Part shown: piece after piece, positions 38,289-49,189 of the stretch | How positions within the stretch are numbered: position 1 is the stretch's first letter | How the letters are laid out: every line of letters begins with the position of its first letter | Assembly (NCBI GenBank): GCA_946902875.1 | Contig: OX336337.1 | Location: 2,294,001 to 2,358,000 of the forward strand | Direction of reading: 5' to 3' | DNA: 64,000 nucleotides | DNA from: Nematopogon swammerdamellus | Lineage: Eukaryota > Arthropoda > Insecta > Lepidoptera > Adelidae | The notes under the pieces: model-generated | What the model was told of the DNA's origin: nothing | Databases searched by the model: none | The model's input: the letters and a program-made list of their open reading frames with translations, nothing else | Position numbers and translations under genes: made by a program

Positions 38289-39185
38289 CTGTGTCGTACG
38301 ATAAACTAAGTGGTTTCAGTCAATGACGTAAACTACTCTAAGATTCGTGCGGTAAATCGTGTCACATTACGTGACGATACGGCATAAATGTAAAAACTCC
38401 CACTATAGCTGGCGGGGTGGGTGATGGATAGAATAATGTATCAAGTCATTTTTGACGGAAGACATATCTATTTTGACATTCCCTACGCGTGATGTTCTGA
38501 CGTCATTGGAAATTAAATCGCGAGTTCATTCGTTCATGACATCGTTATACGAAAAATATTTTTGAAACTATTGTTTGTACTTATATATTGTTTTAATTAT
38601 GTATTGGCTATCCAGAGGGGAACGAGGCCGGCATCCTCGGTTTTGTTTTATGTTAATTTTAGTTTTAATTTTATAGTTATTGTAAGCTCTTTCTGTTTAT
38701 TTAATTTTTATGTACTCTTTCTGTTTGATAAATTCACTATTTTGTTTTAATTGTTGGATTTAATCATAGGATTTAATTGAACACTTCGGAGGATATAAAT
38801 GGGAAGGAAGAGCATCTAGGGCTTTCCTGATATCTACATGGATAGACCTACAGAACCGGATAGACACAGAACAGATTACATATAGTTCAATCCACGAGTA
38901 GGCGCTCCACTATTTTTTATGTGGGGTGTCGCGCAGTGCGTGCGGGGTTTTGAGAGTTTGACCCGTGCATGCTCTCTTGTGATTGGCCAATTCATCTTAG
39001 TGTGCGTTTGCACTCTAACTAACACACTAGCAGCAGGTTGCACAATTGTAAGCGATTAGGAGGAAGGGTGGGGCGCGTCTTTGTGGATTGAACTATCTGT
39101 ACTCGCATCCGCGCACGGTAAGTCACTCGTCTATGGACGCACATCCCAAATCTCTGTTCAGTGCGCAAGGTGCGGGGAGGTGGAA
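38289..39185. other. Unassigned, unique-looking sequence
   Basis: Contains GATTGGCCAATTC near 38979 (CCAAT-type) and GCACG|GTAAGTCAC near 39117 (donor-like). A promoter plus first exon is possible but unsupported by any protein. Confidence 0.3.
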
Positions 39186-39551
39186 AAGGAACAATCTAGT
39201 GATCGACCGTCGCTATTGATTGTTAAGCAATACTGGGCGCGGTCAGTACTTGGATGGGTGACTGCTCGACCGTTGGAGGCTGACCGTGGTTCGGATTCCA
39301 CGTAAAACTGTAGGTCCCTTTCCTTTTTACCTTACTACGTGGTAGGGTTCAAGCCGCCCGGGTTAGTACCACCGCACTGAATGAAACGTCGGTCGAAACG
39401 GCTATGTTAATAGTTTGTGTTTTCCGTCCAGTTCAGTTTAGCCGGCACGACCGAAGGGAAGCACTCACATGGCACCTAGCTCACCCGGTGTTATGGGCTG
39501 ACATCACGGATGTTGTAGGTGATGGAGCCAACCGTGTCAGTATCCATAAAA
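39186..39551 (+). mobile_element. SINE-5S, nearly full length
   Basis: GATTGTTAAGCAATACTGGG, CGGTCAGTACTTGGATGGGT, GGAGGCTGACCGTGGTTCGG, then complete body and tail to GTGTCAGTATCCATAAAAAA. The A-box end is degraded. Confidence 0.88.
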
Positions 39552-40839
39552 AATAATAAATACATTTTGAACTGTATTTTATAATACAAGGAAAAATTAA
39601 GTCGGATAAAGTAGGTACGAAAACATTTTTAAATGACAACAATTTCCAGAGAAACATTGAACACACATATAGGGCAGGCACATATTCCTAATTACAAGGC
39701 CCATTAAAAGTCAGCCTAAAATGTAGATAAAAATTTTTTTTAATGTTAAACGTTTAAAAAACGCCATTGTGTCGCCTCAGCGTTTCCGCACACCCGAATT
39801 CCGGAGCAACCCGAATCGTCACAGCTGGCGACTGCCAAAGAAGTAAACACTCACAAAAGACATTGTCATAATTTTCATATTTATTTTATTTTTTTACCCA
39901 AAGATGGGCGTGCACTCCATTCGCAACAGTCAGAAAATTATCTCTTATGGAACCCGATATCCTATTACTTTAAGTGAGCAATTCTTGTCATATAAATATA
40001 TATACATATTTTTGTTTTTCGGAAACGTTTCTAACAATTTCCAAAAAAAAAAAAAAATATTTAGATAATGATTTACTTTTCAAGTGTATTTGGATAGGTT
40101 TCATATTATCTGAGAACATCCGTTTTCATATATTCAAAAATATTACACATGGTGCCATCTGTTGACTCCGAGCGAAGCTCGATCGTTCGGGTACTGCATA
40201 TTATTAACTGCTATATAGTCCAGTGACGTGTGCCCATTCCAACTTGCTCGAGTCGGAATTAAGGTGCCATGACAGTGCTAAGTGATACGTGAAGGGTGAT
40301 TCTGGACCCAAAATGAAATGTAATGAATAAAATGTACTTTATTGTGCACCAGTATGTAAAAGTGTAAAAAAGGCGAGTTTTTCACAACAATCAATAACAC
40401 TCTGAACACATTTTTTTTTATCTAAAACAAAAATCACGCACGACATTCATACATTTTTGTGACAGTAAATTGGAAATAAGTATCCCCATACTTTACTATT
40501 TCCGATGTTTTTTAAATTTTAAACAAAAAAAATTGGTTGTCTGTAAAGTCGGTTTACGGACGATAGTTTTACGTGATGACGTGGAATAATCGTAGTACAT
40601 AGATCAAAGATCAGTAATTTCTATTTCCAGTAGAAAGATTAATCATCTTGTGACTGGCCATCAAAACTTCTGTTGTCTGATCTAGACAGTTTTACTTCTT
40701 AAGACGTTTCCATGGTAACTTTGAATATCAACGTGACACGCTTTCGTGCGTGCAGCCGGTGCTCATCCATTTATAAGACGTGACGTCATCACGCCAAAAA
40801 AACAACGTTATTTGCCTTTATAAATTTTTTTTTTTATTT
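39552..40839. other. Unassigned AT-rich sequence
   Basis: Short motif TGACTCCGAGCGAAGCTCGA near 40165 is a known style of repeat end. No gene found. Confidence 0.35.
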
Positions 40840-41218
40840 TTTTTTTTATGGAACCTGACACCGTTGGCTACATCACCTACAACATCCGTGATGTCAGCCC
40901 ATAACACAGGGTGAACTAGGTGCCATGTCAGTGCTTCCCTTCATTTCATGTCGGCTACACTAAACTGGACGGAAAACACGAACTATTTACATAGCCGTTT
41001 CGACCGACGTTTCGTTCAGTGCGGTGGTACCAACCCGGCCAGGATAAACCCTACCACCTAGTAAGGTAAGAAGGGAAGGGACCTACAGTTTAACGTGGAA
41101 TCCGAACCACGGTCAGCCTCCAACGGTCGAGCGGTCACCCATCCAATCACTGACCGCGCTCAGCGTTGCTTAATAACAGTTGACTAACCAACCGCGCCAC
41201 TGAGCTACCGAGGCTGAC
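40840..41218 (-). mobile_element. SINE-5S, full length
   Basis: Complete minus copy: T run, ATGGAACCTGACACCGTTGG ... GGAATCCGAACCACGGTCAG (B-box-like, inverted), TCACCCATCCAATCACTGAC (5S-like, with TACTTGG altered), GCGCCACTGAGCTACCGAGG and CTGACG. Confidence 0.92.
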
Positions 41219-41224
41219 GAATTT

Positions 41225-41312
41225 TCTTATCCCTTAGTCGACTTTTACGACATGCGACGGGGAGAGATGCAGTGGGGCTATTCTTTTTAAGTACCGACCC
41301 CACACGGTACAA
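41225..41312 (+). repeat. P-repeat 3' end
   Basis: TTATCCCTTAGTCGACTTTT, CGGGGAGAGATGCAGTGGGG, CCGACCCCACACGGTA. Confidence 0.8.
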
Positions 41313-41459
41313 ATTATTACCGTGTTTATGCAGTTACCTTACATTTTCACAAATTGACACCCGTCTATTCTTTTTAATGTTTTGGCAGCCGCGCCGTGAT
41401 CACCGCGCTCGGTTGCCGATGCGGCGTAGGCGGCGCGTCACGCCTCACGGAAAATGCTG
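41313..41459. other. Short spacer
   Basis: Nothing recognised. Confidence 0.3.
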
Positions 41460-41684
41460 TATATGATCAGACATCGGAATCCGCGGGGCACGAATACGAC
41501 CTTGTTAGGGATTGACTACGGCGATCAATAAACAATCGACACTGTTATCGATACTCATATTTATTTGTTTATTGTATTTTATTCATGTCATATTTCAGAC
41601 CTGAATACTTATATACCTACAGTACTTATATAAACATGTATACTTTATGTTAACGATTAAGTAAATATAATACATATTTATATA

Positions 41685-42176
41685 AGGTCTTTCAAAATTA
41701 GTTCATAGTACGCTAAGGGGGGGTTCTGTATCATATAGGGAGTAAAACCTATATAAAAATTTTTGGACCTTGGGCTTTTTTTAAGTAAAAAATTGTTTTA
41801 TGTAGGTATTTAAATAAAAAAATAGGTGGTTGATTTTTATAACCTAATCGATTCAGTTTCATAACAGTAACAAAAAAGTCTTCATGACCATTATGATGTA
41901 ACACGTGTAAGTTGGTAAAAAAAATTAAATTCTTTCTATTCCATACTAATAAAACTAAAATTGTGGTTTTTCACAATTTCTGAAAGAAAGAGATATACGT
42001 GTTGAAAGACTTTTTTGTTCCTAGCGCGAAACCGAAACGATTAAGAAAAATTTTTTTTTACATTTAACATTAAAAAAAAAGTTTTGGGAAAAAAAAAATG
42101 TTTTGTTCTTCAAAAGTGATCTATTTCCGATACAGAACCCCCCCTTAGCTTACTATGAACTAATGTTGTAAGACCT
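41685..42176. mobile_element. 492-bp MITE nested in the hAT-like element
   Basis: AGGTCTTTCAAAATTAGTTC plus ATAGTACGCTAAGGGGG at the left is inverted at the right (CCCCTTAGCTTACTATGAAC ... AAGACCT), about 50 bp. The interior is AT-rich. Confidence 0.85.
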
Positions 42177-42385
42177 ATTTTTTTGGACCTTGGCCTTTTT
42201 TTTATGTAAAATATTTTTTTGTGTTTAAATAAAAAAATAGGTGGTTGATTTTTATAGCCTAATCGATTCAGTTTCATAACAGTAACAAAAAAGTCTTCAA
42301 TATCATTATGATGTAACACGTGTAAGTTGGTAAAAAAAATCAAATTCTTTCTATTCCATACTAATAAAACTAATATTGTGGTTTG
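42177..42385 (+). repeat. Partial tandem duplication of the MITE interior
   Basis: TTTTTTTGGACCTTGGCC ... GGTGGTTGATTTTTATAGCC ... GATGTAACACGTGTAAGTTG repeats 41757-41975 with about a dozen changes. Confidence 0.85.
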
Positions 42386-42594
42386 AACAGATTTGTATTG
42401 TACCTACAAAGTAAATACAACATTTGTTTATTATATCTTATTTTCTATAGAAATACTCTTAGTTTTAATAATCGACATTATTTCATATTATTCTAAAATA
42501 ACGATCGATTTTCGATATTTGTGGATACATTGTCCCATCACTAAACAACCTTGAATCATTCGTGCCCCGCGGATTCCGATGTATGTATATGATA

Positions 42595-42965
42595 CATAGC
42601 TTTTGCCCGCGGCTTCGCTTGCGTGAAATTTGTATTTAAAAAAGAAAAAGCAAGTAAGCCCGCTACCGTACCTTTATTTCGGCGCGCGGAACAATTCGGT
42701 TTGTATGAGAGCCACATATTAGCGTAACCGGAACTGAATTTTATTTAGCCTATCCCGTGTCCTTGTGCTTGTACTAAGTTTCATCGAATTCGGATGATCG
42801 GTTTAAGAGTTATGGAAGAACATACATACATGCAGAAAAGATTTCTAAAAATCGTAAATATAGTTTTAGTATCATTACATAGAGTCAACAAACGCAGTAC
42901 CTCATAAAACAAAGTATCTTACTCCTTGAATACCCTTACATATTTATTATTAGTATATTACATAC
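42595..42965 (+). repeat. R-repeat, full length
   Basis: AGCTTTTGCCCGCGGCTTCG, CTACCGTACCTTTATTTCGG, GAGAGCCACATATTAGCG, TCATCGAATTCGGATGATCG, CATAGAGTCAACAAACGCAG, ending ATTTATTATTAGTAT. Reference copy for the family. Confidence 0.85.
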
Positions 42966-43039
42966 TGTGTTGCTTGTCGCGCGGGAAACGAGTACAGGGC
43001 ACGTACAGCGTGAGTCAAAAGTACCTCGAATTACTGAAA

Positions 43040-43140
43040 GCATCGTTCTATGTTTAGGGCTCCGTATCCGTCCTGGGAGCCGATTACTAAGCCTACGCCG
43101 TAGTCTGTCTGTCCTACTGTATCTTTTGAACCGTAATAGT
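43040..43140 (-). repeat. G-repeat fragment
   Basis: GGGCTCCGTATCCGTCCTGG, ACTAAGCCTACGCCGTAGTC and TTTGAACCGTAATAG. Confidence 0.65.
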
Positions 43141-43845
43141 TAGCAGCTTTATTGTTTATTGTATAATTTCATCGATAGGTAGGTAACCTACGCTTGGACA
43201 TGTCTAAAATTCCGCCAGTTCTAAATTCAAATGCGAAGAACTGACAAACTTCGCAAGTCACAATGTTTTGTTAGTACCTTATAATTCCATACCTACGTTT
43301 ACTAAAGGGGTCGCCATAATTACACCAAGTTTACTTTTTTATGTAAACTAACATGGGTGCCGAGAGACTTTAAGAATTTAGTTGAAACTGGTTATGATAC
43401 ACTTGATAAATGATTATTTATTGCCATTTTTCTATAAAAAAATCACGGAGCAAATTTATTTTTCTCTATCTACATTAAAATGCTCTAAGATCGAAATATT
43501 TCTAAATATTTCTCACAAAATTACTCGTTTCACTACCTATTTACCTGTAACAGCGTCACAGCGAAGTCAGGCTTCGCCACCCTCCGTAATACTCCATCAC
43601 AATCTCCGAAAACCTCCCCCGCGCATTCGGAGAATTTTTATTAAATGTTACTCTCTGTTGAAATAAGGGGAAAAACGCGCAATATTCGCGGATTCAACAT
43701 TTAAAATGTATGGTTTTATGAAATGCCGGTGTAAGCTGAAATAACAGGATCTAAACGCAATATTTACGAAGCATTCAAAGCAGTCCGCTTTTTATTTTTC
43801 AACTAAAAAGAACGATGGAAATGTATTTGTATTTTTATAATGGAC
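43141..43845. other. Unassigned sequence
   Basis: AACTGACAAACTTCGCAAGT near 43231 is a weak relative of the 21.1-kb repeat. Nothing else recognised. Confidence 0.3.
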
Positions 43846-43995
43846 TAGCTGTGCCGGCGGCTCCGCTCGCGGTAAAGACGTTTTTAGTAAGCGCGACATG
43901 TGGCGCCGAGCCACACATAAGGTGTCAAGCGAAACCCAAGGACATTCGGTCGCATGCGAGGGCTGTGAATGCTATGCCGGCCTGACAGGTGCCCA
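43846..43995 (-). repeat. R-repeat end plus LINE-B 3' UTR
   Basis: GCTGTGCCGGCGGCTCCGCT (R-type or 219-bp-type start) followed by an inverted LINE-B end: GCGCGACATGTGGCGCCGAG ... GAATGCTATGCCGGCCTGAC. Confidence 0.65.
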
Positions 43996-44074
43996 TTCAC
44001 GCCTCACGGTCCCGAGACTATTATGGTATAATAGCATTGATTTGTGTTGTTTATTGTATTGCTTCTTGATCATT

Positions 44075-44295
44075 CAAGAGAAGTTAGACTGCACTCGGAA
44101 TTGTCACAATTCGTTCCATCCGGTTCGACTACACCCACGAAGAAAAACCGATCTCGGAAGGTTTCGACAACCGGTACAGAAGCCGACAAGAAACTTCGCA
44201 GGGTTTTTTTTTACATATTTACATATTATTACAAGTATTTTAGTGACTAGCCACATAATAATATAGCTTACAGTCTATCGAAAATACAGCTTGAG
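44075..44295 (+). repeat. Dispersed repeat shared with 21130-21335
   Basis: GACTGCACTCGGAATTGTCA, ATCCGGTTCGACTACACCCA, GACAAGAAACTTCGCAGGGT, TACAGTCTATCGAAAATACA. Confidence 0.65.
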
Positions 44296-44479
44296 AGTAG
44301 GATTAACAATTTTACCGAGAGTTCTGACTACAAAGACCATATTAATTAAGTGTATCCGGTGTAAAGAGCGCCTTTGTCAAACTTTGATACGTAATTTTCA
44401 TCAACTTAATTATGTTAGTACATTAAACATACTCGCAAATCGGATTAAAAAGCAAATATGATATAAACCATTCGCTTCT

Positions 44480-45050
44480 GTAGAGTTTTAACCCGTTATC
44501 GTCTTAGTTTCCAAAGCCGAAATCCGAACTACGTTCAGATAAACGAAATACTCTGAAAATTAATTCACTACAAGTGAGTCCAAAGATCGAGCTACGCTCA
44601 CGTAAACGAAATATACTTCGTCGAAGAAACTAAGTCAGTAAATTAAAAAAGAGACCGAATTTCAAGCTGCATTCCAGGTAAATTAAATACTTTGTCGAAG
44701 TAATTGTATCACTAAGAGCGAGGCCGAAGACATAGTAAAAGGAGTCTGTTTAAACTATGCCGAAGACCTAGCTGCCTTCGTGTAAATTATATTATACTCT
44801 CTCGAAAAAAGTAAGTCACTAATCACGAGGCTGAACGTGAAGCTGCGTTCATGTTATCGTTATACTTTCTTGAAAACAGTAAATTACTAAGGGCCAGGCC
44901 GAAGGCCGAGCTGCGTTCGCGTGAAGCACATATTCTCCAACAAAGTACGTGTAACAAGTGTGAGTCCGAGTGTCGAGCTGCATTCAGACATGGTTTTTTC
45001 AGGTAAACGATACATGCGCTCTCGAAGAAATTAATTCCCAAACATCAGAG
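44480..45050 (+). repeat. Decayed array of the fold-back unit
   Basis: At least eight diverged units (for example GGGCCAGGCCGAAGGCCGAG at 44891) in plus orientation with AAACGA-ATA spacers. No facing minus array and no central frame here. Confidence 0.7.
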
Positions 45051-45084
45051 ATCGTATTGGTGGAAAGAAATACTAATATCTATA

Positions 45085-45395
45085 AACAATAATAATAATA
45101 AATCTGTAGGGGATGGTTATGGAGTAAGTTACTTTGTTTTATCAGTATATTCCTCCGTAACTCTTAAACCAATTATCTGAACTCGATAAAACTCAGTACA
45201 ACAACATTTTACTATACAGGACACAAGATAGGCTAAATAAAACTCAGTTCCGGTAACGTTAAGATGTGGCTCTCATAAAAACCGAATTGTTCCGAGCGCC
45301 GAAATAAAGGTACGGTGGCAGGCTTAGTTAATTTCTTCTTTTTATATACGAATTTCACGCGAGCGAAGCCGCGGGCAAAAGCTGGTACTAAAATA
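45085..45395 (-). repeat. R-repeat, near full length
   Basis: AATAATAAATCTGTAGGGGA ... CTCGATAAAACTCAG ... AAGATGTGGCTCTCATA ... ACGAATTTCACGCGAGCGAA, GCCGCGGGCAAAAGCT. Confidence 0.8.
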
Positions 45396-46395
45396 AAATT
45401 GCTTTATCAATATTTCAATTTCTATATTATCAATGTTTTTTTCGGTCGCATTCAATTCCGTATCTTTCAGTTGCGCGAGGCGCTGTTATCTTTTTCGCCA
45501 GAAAACCAAGGAGGCTGGATAATTTTATGTAGACCTCATCAACTGTATAATGGTGCGCCGTCGCATACACTCTGGCTTTAGACTATATGATTTACGCGGC
45601 GGAATATCTTGCCATTTTAAGTTAGTTAGCGTGTAATGATTTTATGTTTAGCGAGCAGTAGTCAGGCGTTTTAGTACTGGATAGAAATGTACAGCTGAAG
45701 TGAGTCAATTTGTTTGGATTAATATTGAAATAATACGCATATTGCCGCGTTTTCCGAGGCATTAGAGCCGCTTCAGTTATCGCGAGTTTCCGGAACGCAG
45801 CGTTTCTGCGGTTAATTCGTTTATCGTTAATAATACACTCGAATATTTCGATAATATTGTGATGATTTGGGAAATTTCTGAGTAAAATTTATCGTTAACC
45901 ACTTTGTGCGGAGCGGGAACATATTCAATTTAAACATATTTATTTATTTTAAAATTAAATTAAAATGTGTGTATATAGGATCCTAGATTTAGAAAGCTCT
46001 TGACCCATTTTTTAAGATCAAAAAGGCCTAACTGCATTATCTCTAAAACTGCTTAACAGACAAACACAAAACTTATACAATTTTAAGGAGAGACAAAAAG
46101 AAGCCCGATATGTGCGAACGTTTTTAACACACAGAGGGTTCCGTAGCAATTTTCATCAGATCACGCAGTGCAGTGCGACCAGCGCTCGCGCACTGGGACG
46201 TCGTTTTCATGCCGTAAAGTCCTTAAATAGATTACGATAAAAACAATTATATTAAAAAAAAATTCTAAACACTGATGGAAAACACATCAAAATCGGTTCA
46301 GAGCTTCCGGAGTTTACCTCAGTCATACAGACAGACATCCAAACAGACTCTTCTCGTTTATAAGATATTAAGGGGATGATGATGAAACAGCTGAC
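45396..46395. other. Unassigned sequence downstream of host exon
   Basis: Mostly unique-looking. If 46396-46503 is a real exon on the minus strand, this is its downstream intron. GAGGGTTCCGTAGCAATTTTC near 46134 begins a decayed repeat. Confidence 0.35.
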
Positions 46396-46503
46396 CTTAT
46401 TGACGTGATCTCTAAGCACGTTGGAGTAGACCATGGCCATCGCTTCGAGAGCCATGAACGTCATGCAGCCAACCACCCACGGCACTATGAAGGCTACGTT
46501 CTC
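46396..46503 (-). CDS. Host exon, probable multi-pass membrane protein
   Basis: Minus strand: TTTTGTTGCAG acceptor, a 108-bp exon, then AATAAG|GTCAGCTG donor. Exactly 36 codons, phase 0 at both ends: ENVAFIVPWVVGCMTFMALE then AMAMVYSNVLRDHVNK. Residues 3-26 form one membrane-spanning helix, followed by a short polar stretch (SNVLRDHVNK) that suits a loop. GC content rises to about 55 percent, unlike the AT-rich surroundings, and all but one of the third-position bases favour C or G in the first half. The sequence recalls small insect four-helix membrane proteins of unknown function (DUF4728-like); this is a guess from pattern only. I did not find the neighbouring exons, which may lie outside the window or be too short to see. 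It is the only stretch I would call host coding. Confidence 0.75.
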
Positions 46504-46754
46504 CTGCAACAAAATTCTGAAATTGATTTCGCCATAAAGAACACACAATATTTTATTGAGACATATATGCATATTCAGTATGGTTTGTCATAATTTATTT
46601 TTTTGTCATGTCCCGTTCAGCAAGAAAGCTTATAGAGTTTTTTTTAAATATAACTTACATACTAAGGTTTAATTACTTAAATGTAAAATAGGTACTACGT
46701 CTAAGTAAAAAAGGAAAATAAAACCATTTTCGTTAGCATTCATTCATGTTTTTT
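46504..46754. other. Intron-like AT-rich sequence
   Basis: Upstream flank of the host exon on the minus strand. Nothing else recognised. Confidence 0.4.
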
Positions 46755-47110
46755 TTTACAGACAGCCGGCGCGGGTTTCTGTGCCCAATACTTCAACAGA
46801 AGATCAGACACAGCCAATAACACCACTGCTCGCGAAACCACGCTCAGAGAGGCGCCATGGCGGCTATGAGGCGGACAAAAAGGTTGTCGTCTAATTTATT
46901 GACACGCCTTTTGAAGATTCCCAGGTTATATGTGGTGGAGAACACACTCACCGGAAGACCGTTCCATATTTACGCCGTTCGACACAGGAAAGATTTCGAA
47001 AAAACGATGTCTTCTTAGAAGTTGGGTGTCAATAACATAATATGGATGTTCCGAGCGAGTCCGGCGGGTGTGGCGGAGATGGATGGGGGCAGGAGGGATG
47101 AGGGAAGCCA
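46755..47110 (-). pseudogene. LINE-E polymerase C-terminus and 3' UTR
   Basis: Minus strand: RSEHPYYVIDTQLLRRHRFF, EIFPVSNGVNMERSSGECVL, HHI, then in a linked frame NLGIFKRRVNKLDDNLFVRL and IAAMAPL, stop, then the UTR (CTGAGCGTGGTTTCGCGAGC ... AAACCCGCGCCGGCTGTCTG and an A run). It shares FKRR.NKLD and GECV with 10.87 and 62.0 kb. Frame change after MERSSG region. Confidence 0.8.
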
Positions 47111-47153
47111 ATTCATCAGAGTAACGTCAATGTACTGTGTGAGGCCGGTACTT

Positions 47154-47353
47154 AAAAAACTATTTAAAAAAATATAAAAAACGCCTTCAAAAATGTATAA
47201 AATAAAAAAATAAAAATCGAACCCTAGAGTTGAAGGCGGTCGGTTATGTTTGCTTGCTTTAGCACCACCGCCTTCAACTCTAGGGTTCGATTTTTATTTT
47301 TTTATTTCATACATTTTTGAAGGCGGTTTTTATATTTTTTTAAATAGTTTTTT
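47154..47353. repeat. 200-bp palindrome
   Basis: Arms 47154-47240 and 47267-47353 pair almost perfectly (AAACGCCTTCAAAAATGTAT; TCGAACCCTAGAGTTGAAGG and complements); loop 26 bases. TTTTTGAAGGCGG also occurs alone at 23.02 kb. Confidence 0.92.
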
Positions 47354-47469
47354 ATTTCACAGTTTTTTTAGTAATTTTTATTTGCTATTAATGTACTCGG
47401 CGGAATCGCTCGGCCTTGCCTCGCTTTCCAATCCGATCTTTACCAAAAAAAAATGGGACCACCTTGGAG
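47354..47469. other. Short spacer
   Basis: Nothing recognised. Confidence 0.3.
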
Positions 47470-47600
47470 CTAGACTGAACCGAACACAAAAAGAATCATC
47501 GAAATCGGTTCACAATTGGGGAAGATATTGCTGAACATACATAAAAAAAAATACATACAGGCGAACATAGAACCTCCTCCTTTTTTGAAGTCGGTTAAAA
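47470..47600 (+). repeat. GAAGTCGGTTAAAA-end repeat
   Basis: GAATCATCGAAATCGGTTCA ... ACCTCCTCCTTTTTTGAAGT and CGGTTAAAA. Same edge motif at 49.9 kb (inverted) and 63.58 kb. Confidence 0.6.
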
Positions 47601-47692
47601 ATAGTAGCCCCACTGCGTCTATCCCCGTGTATGTCGTAAAAGGCGACTAAGGGATAAGGACGAGATGCCGTGCTAAAGGGCGGCAGGCTGCA
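47601..47692 (-). repeat. P-repeat 3' end
   Basis: TAGCCCCACTGCGTCTATCC, GTCGTAAAAGGCGACTAAGG and GCCGTGCTAAAGGGCGGCAG. Confidence 0.8.
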
Positions 47693-47879
47693 GCCTAGAA
47701 TGACGCGGCACTGTGATTCAGTAGGCTCATCCAAAAATTATATTTCATTTGTTTATATAAATGTTTGTGCTGTATTAAGTAACATTATATTATATTAGTA
47801 GAAAATCAAATGAAAACCTATTGCAATATTATCAATAATTAACCATTAAAATAAAATAAATTAAACTATATTAACATAA

Positions 47880-47972
47880 TAAGCACTGACATGGCACCTA
47901 GTTCACCCGGTGTTATGGGCTGACGTCACGGATGTTGTAGGTGATGTAGCCAACAGTGTGAGTTTCCTTAAA
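47880..47972 (+). mobile_element. SINE-5S 3' end
   Basis: AAGCACTGACATGGCACCTA ... GATGTAGCCAACAGTGTGAG and an A-rich end. Confidence 0.8.
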
Positions 47973-48487
47973 ATAAATTAAAGTTTAATTATACATTTTT
48001 AAAAAAATATTTAATATTGTGAGCGCATGTTAACAGAAAAAAATACACAAAAAAGTTAAGCACATTCGGAAGAAAAATTTAATTATACACTTCAGCCAGC
48101 AAAATAAAAATTTTCAGGTAGAGCGAATTTCGGGGTAAAACACATGATTTGCATTATATATAACTAAGAACACAGCGCATATGAAAAAATTCTGTCGAAT
48201 ACGTCCGTTTATTGTAGCTAGTAAAATTATGTAGAGAGAATTGCTTCTAAAAATGTTAAATGCTAATTTTATTGACCTCTCGAACGCAAGGTGGGACTTG
48301 GAAAATGTTTACTTCGAATTATACCGAATTTATAAATTCTGGAATACGAATGAGGGGGTTTCGAAAAGTTTTAGCGAATATGCACTGCATAATATTGAAG
48401 AAAATATGCTCATTTTATACTAATCGCAAGAATAATAAAATAGGAGCAGGATTTTATGACAATACTATGTTATACTGAACTAAAGGA
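47973..48487. other. Unassigned AT-rich spacer
   Basis: A 60-codon frame at 48241-48423 is not recognised and lacks splice sites. Confidence 0.3.
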
Positions 48488-48716
48488 CACTGTCGAGGCT
48501 GCTATGCGGTCATATTAGATCCAGTACGGTGGTACCAATCCAGTTGGCTACAATTTGTGCCTACGATCTAGTAAGGGGCGTGGGAAGGGATCCGAACGGT
48601 GAAGCAGCAGGTCTAGGTATGCAAGAAAATGTTTCCACCAGAAAAAACTCACTGGTAGACGCCGACCGGATTCGGACCTCGGACCTCTCGCAACAGACCA
48701 AGACCTCTCGGCCTCC
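48488..48716 (-). mobile_element. SINE-T with internal deletion
   Basis: GTCGAGGCTGCTATGCGGTC ... GGGGCGTGGGAAGGGA then directly TCCGAACGGTGAAGCAGCAG; the ACCTACAGTTTTACACCGG part is missing. Ends GGATTCGGACCTCGGACCTC. Confidence 0.8.
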
Positions 48717-48814
48717 CACCGCTTCAAAGCCAGTGTCACCTGCCTTAAACCTGCCTTTGCTAGCGATAAACTTCGGTTTAAAGTAAATCCGATTTAAACG
48801 CAAATATGAAAAAA

Positions 48815-49015
48815 ACCGGCCAAGTGCGAGTCGAACTCGCGCACCGAGAGTTCCGTATAGCCATGTCATGGTCAGCGCCACTCACGCCATTTATGGCGTG
48901 AGTGCGCTGACCATTTTTATTTTTATTATTTGTTGTTATATCGACCATATTCTGTGAAAATTTCAACGGGCTACCTATTACGGTTCAAGAGATACAGCCT
49001 TCGGACAGACAGACG

Positions 49016-49054
<39 letters not shown>

Positions 49055-49103
49055 GGCGTAGGCTTAGATAGGGTCCCGTACGATGAATACGGAACCCTTA
49101 TAA
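48815..49103 (+). repeat. G-repeat with internal deletion
   Basis: AACCGGCCAAGTGCGAGTCG ... CATTTATGGCGTGAGTGCGC, then jumps to ATTTGTTGTTATATCGACC; GACA run 49002-49055; ends GAATACGGAACCCTT. Confidence 0.85.
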
Positions 49104-49117
49104 GCGATCGCTTCTCT

Positions 49118-49138
49118 TATGTTCTCTCTCTCTCTCAT

Positions 49139-49188
<50 letters not shown>
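49118..49188 (+). repeat. (TC)n microsatellite, interrupted
   Basis: TC run with small breaks directly after a G-repeat and AAGCGATCGCTTCTCTTAT. Confidence 0.95.

Positions 49189-49189
<1 letters not shown>

Larger units (their letters stand above)
41468..42585. mobile_element. 1.1-kb hAT-like element with 8-bp duplication
   Basis: Inverted ends CAGACATCGGAATCCGCGGG plus GCACGAAT at the left and the complement at the right (one difference in 28) are flanked by TATATGAT at 41460-41467 and 42586-42593. An 8-bp duplication and a CA-G-type start fit hAT. There is no transposase; a second MITE and a partial duplication fill the interior. Confidence 0.9.
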
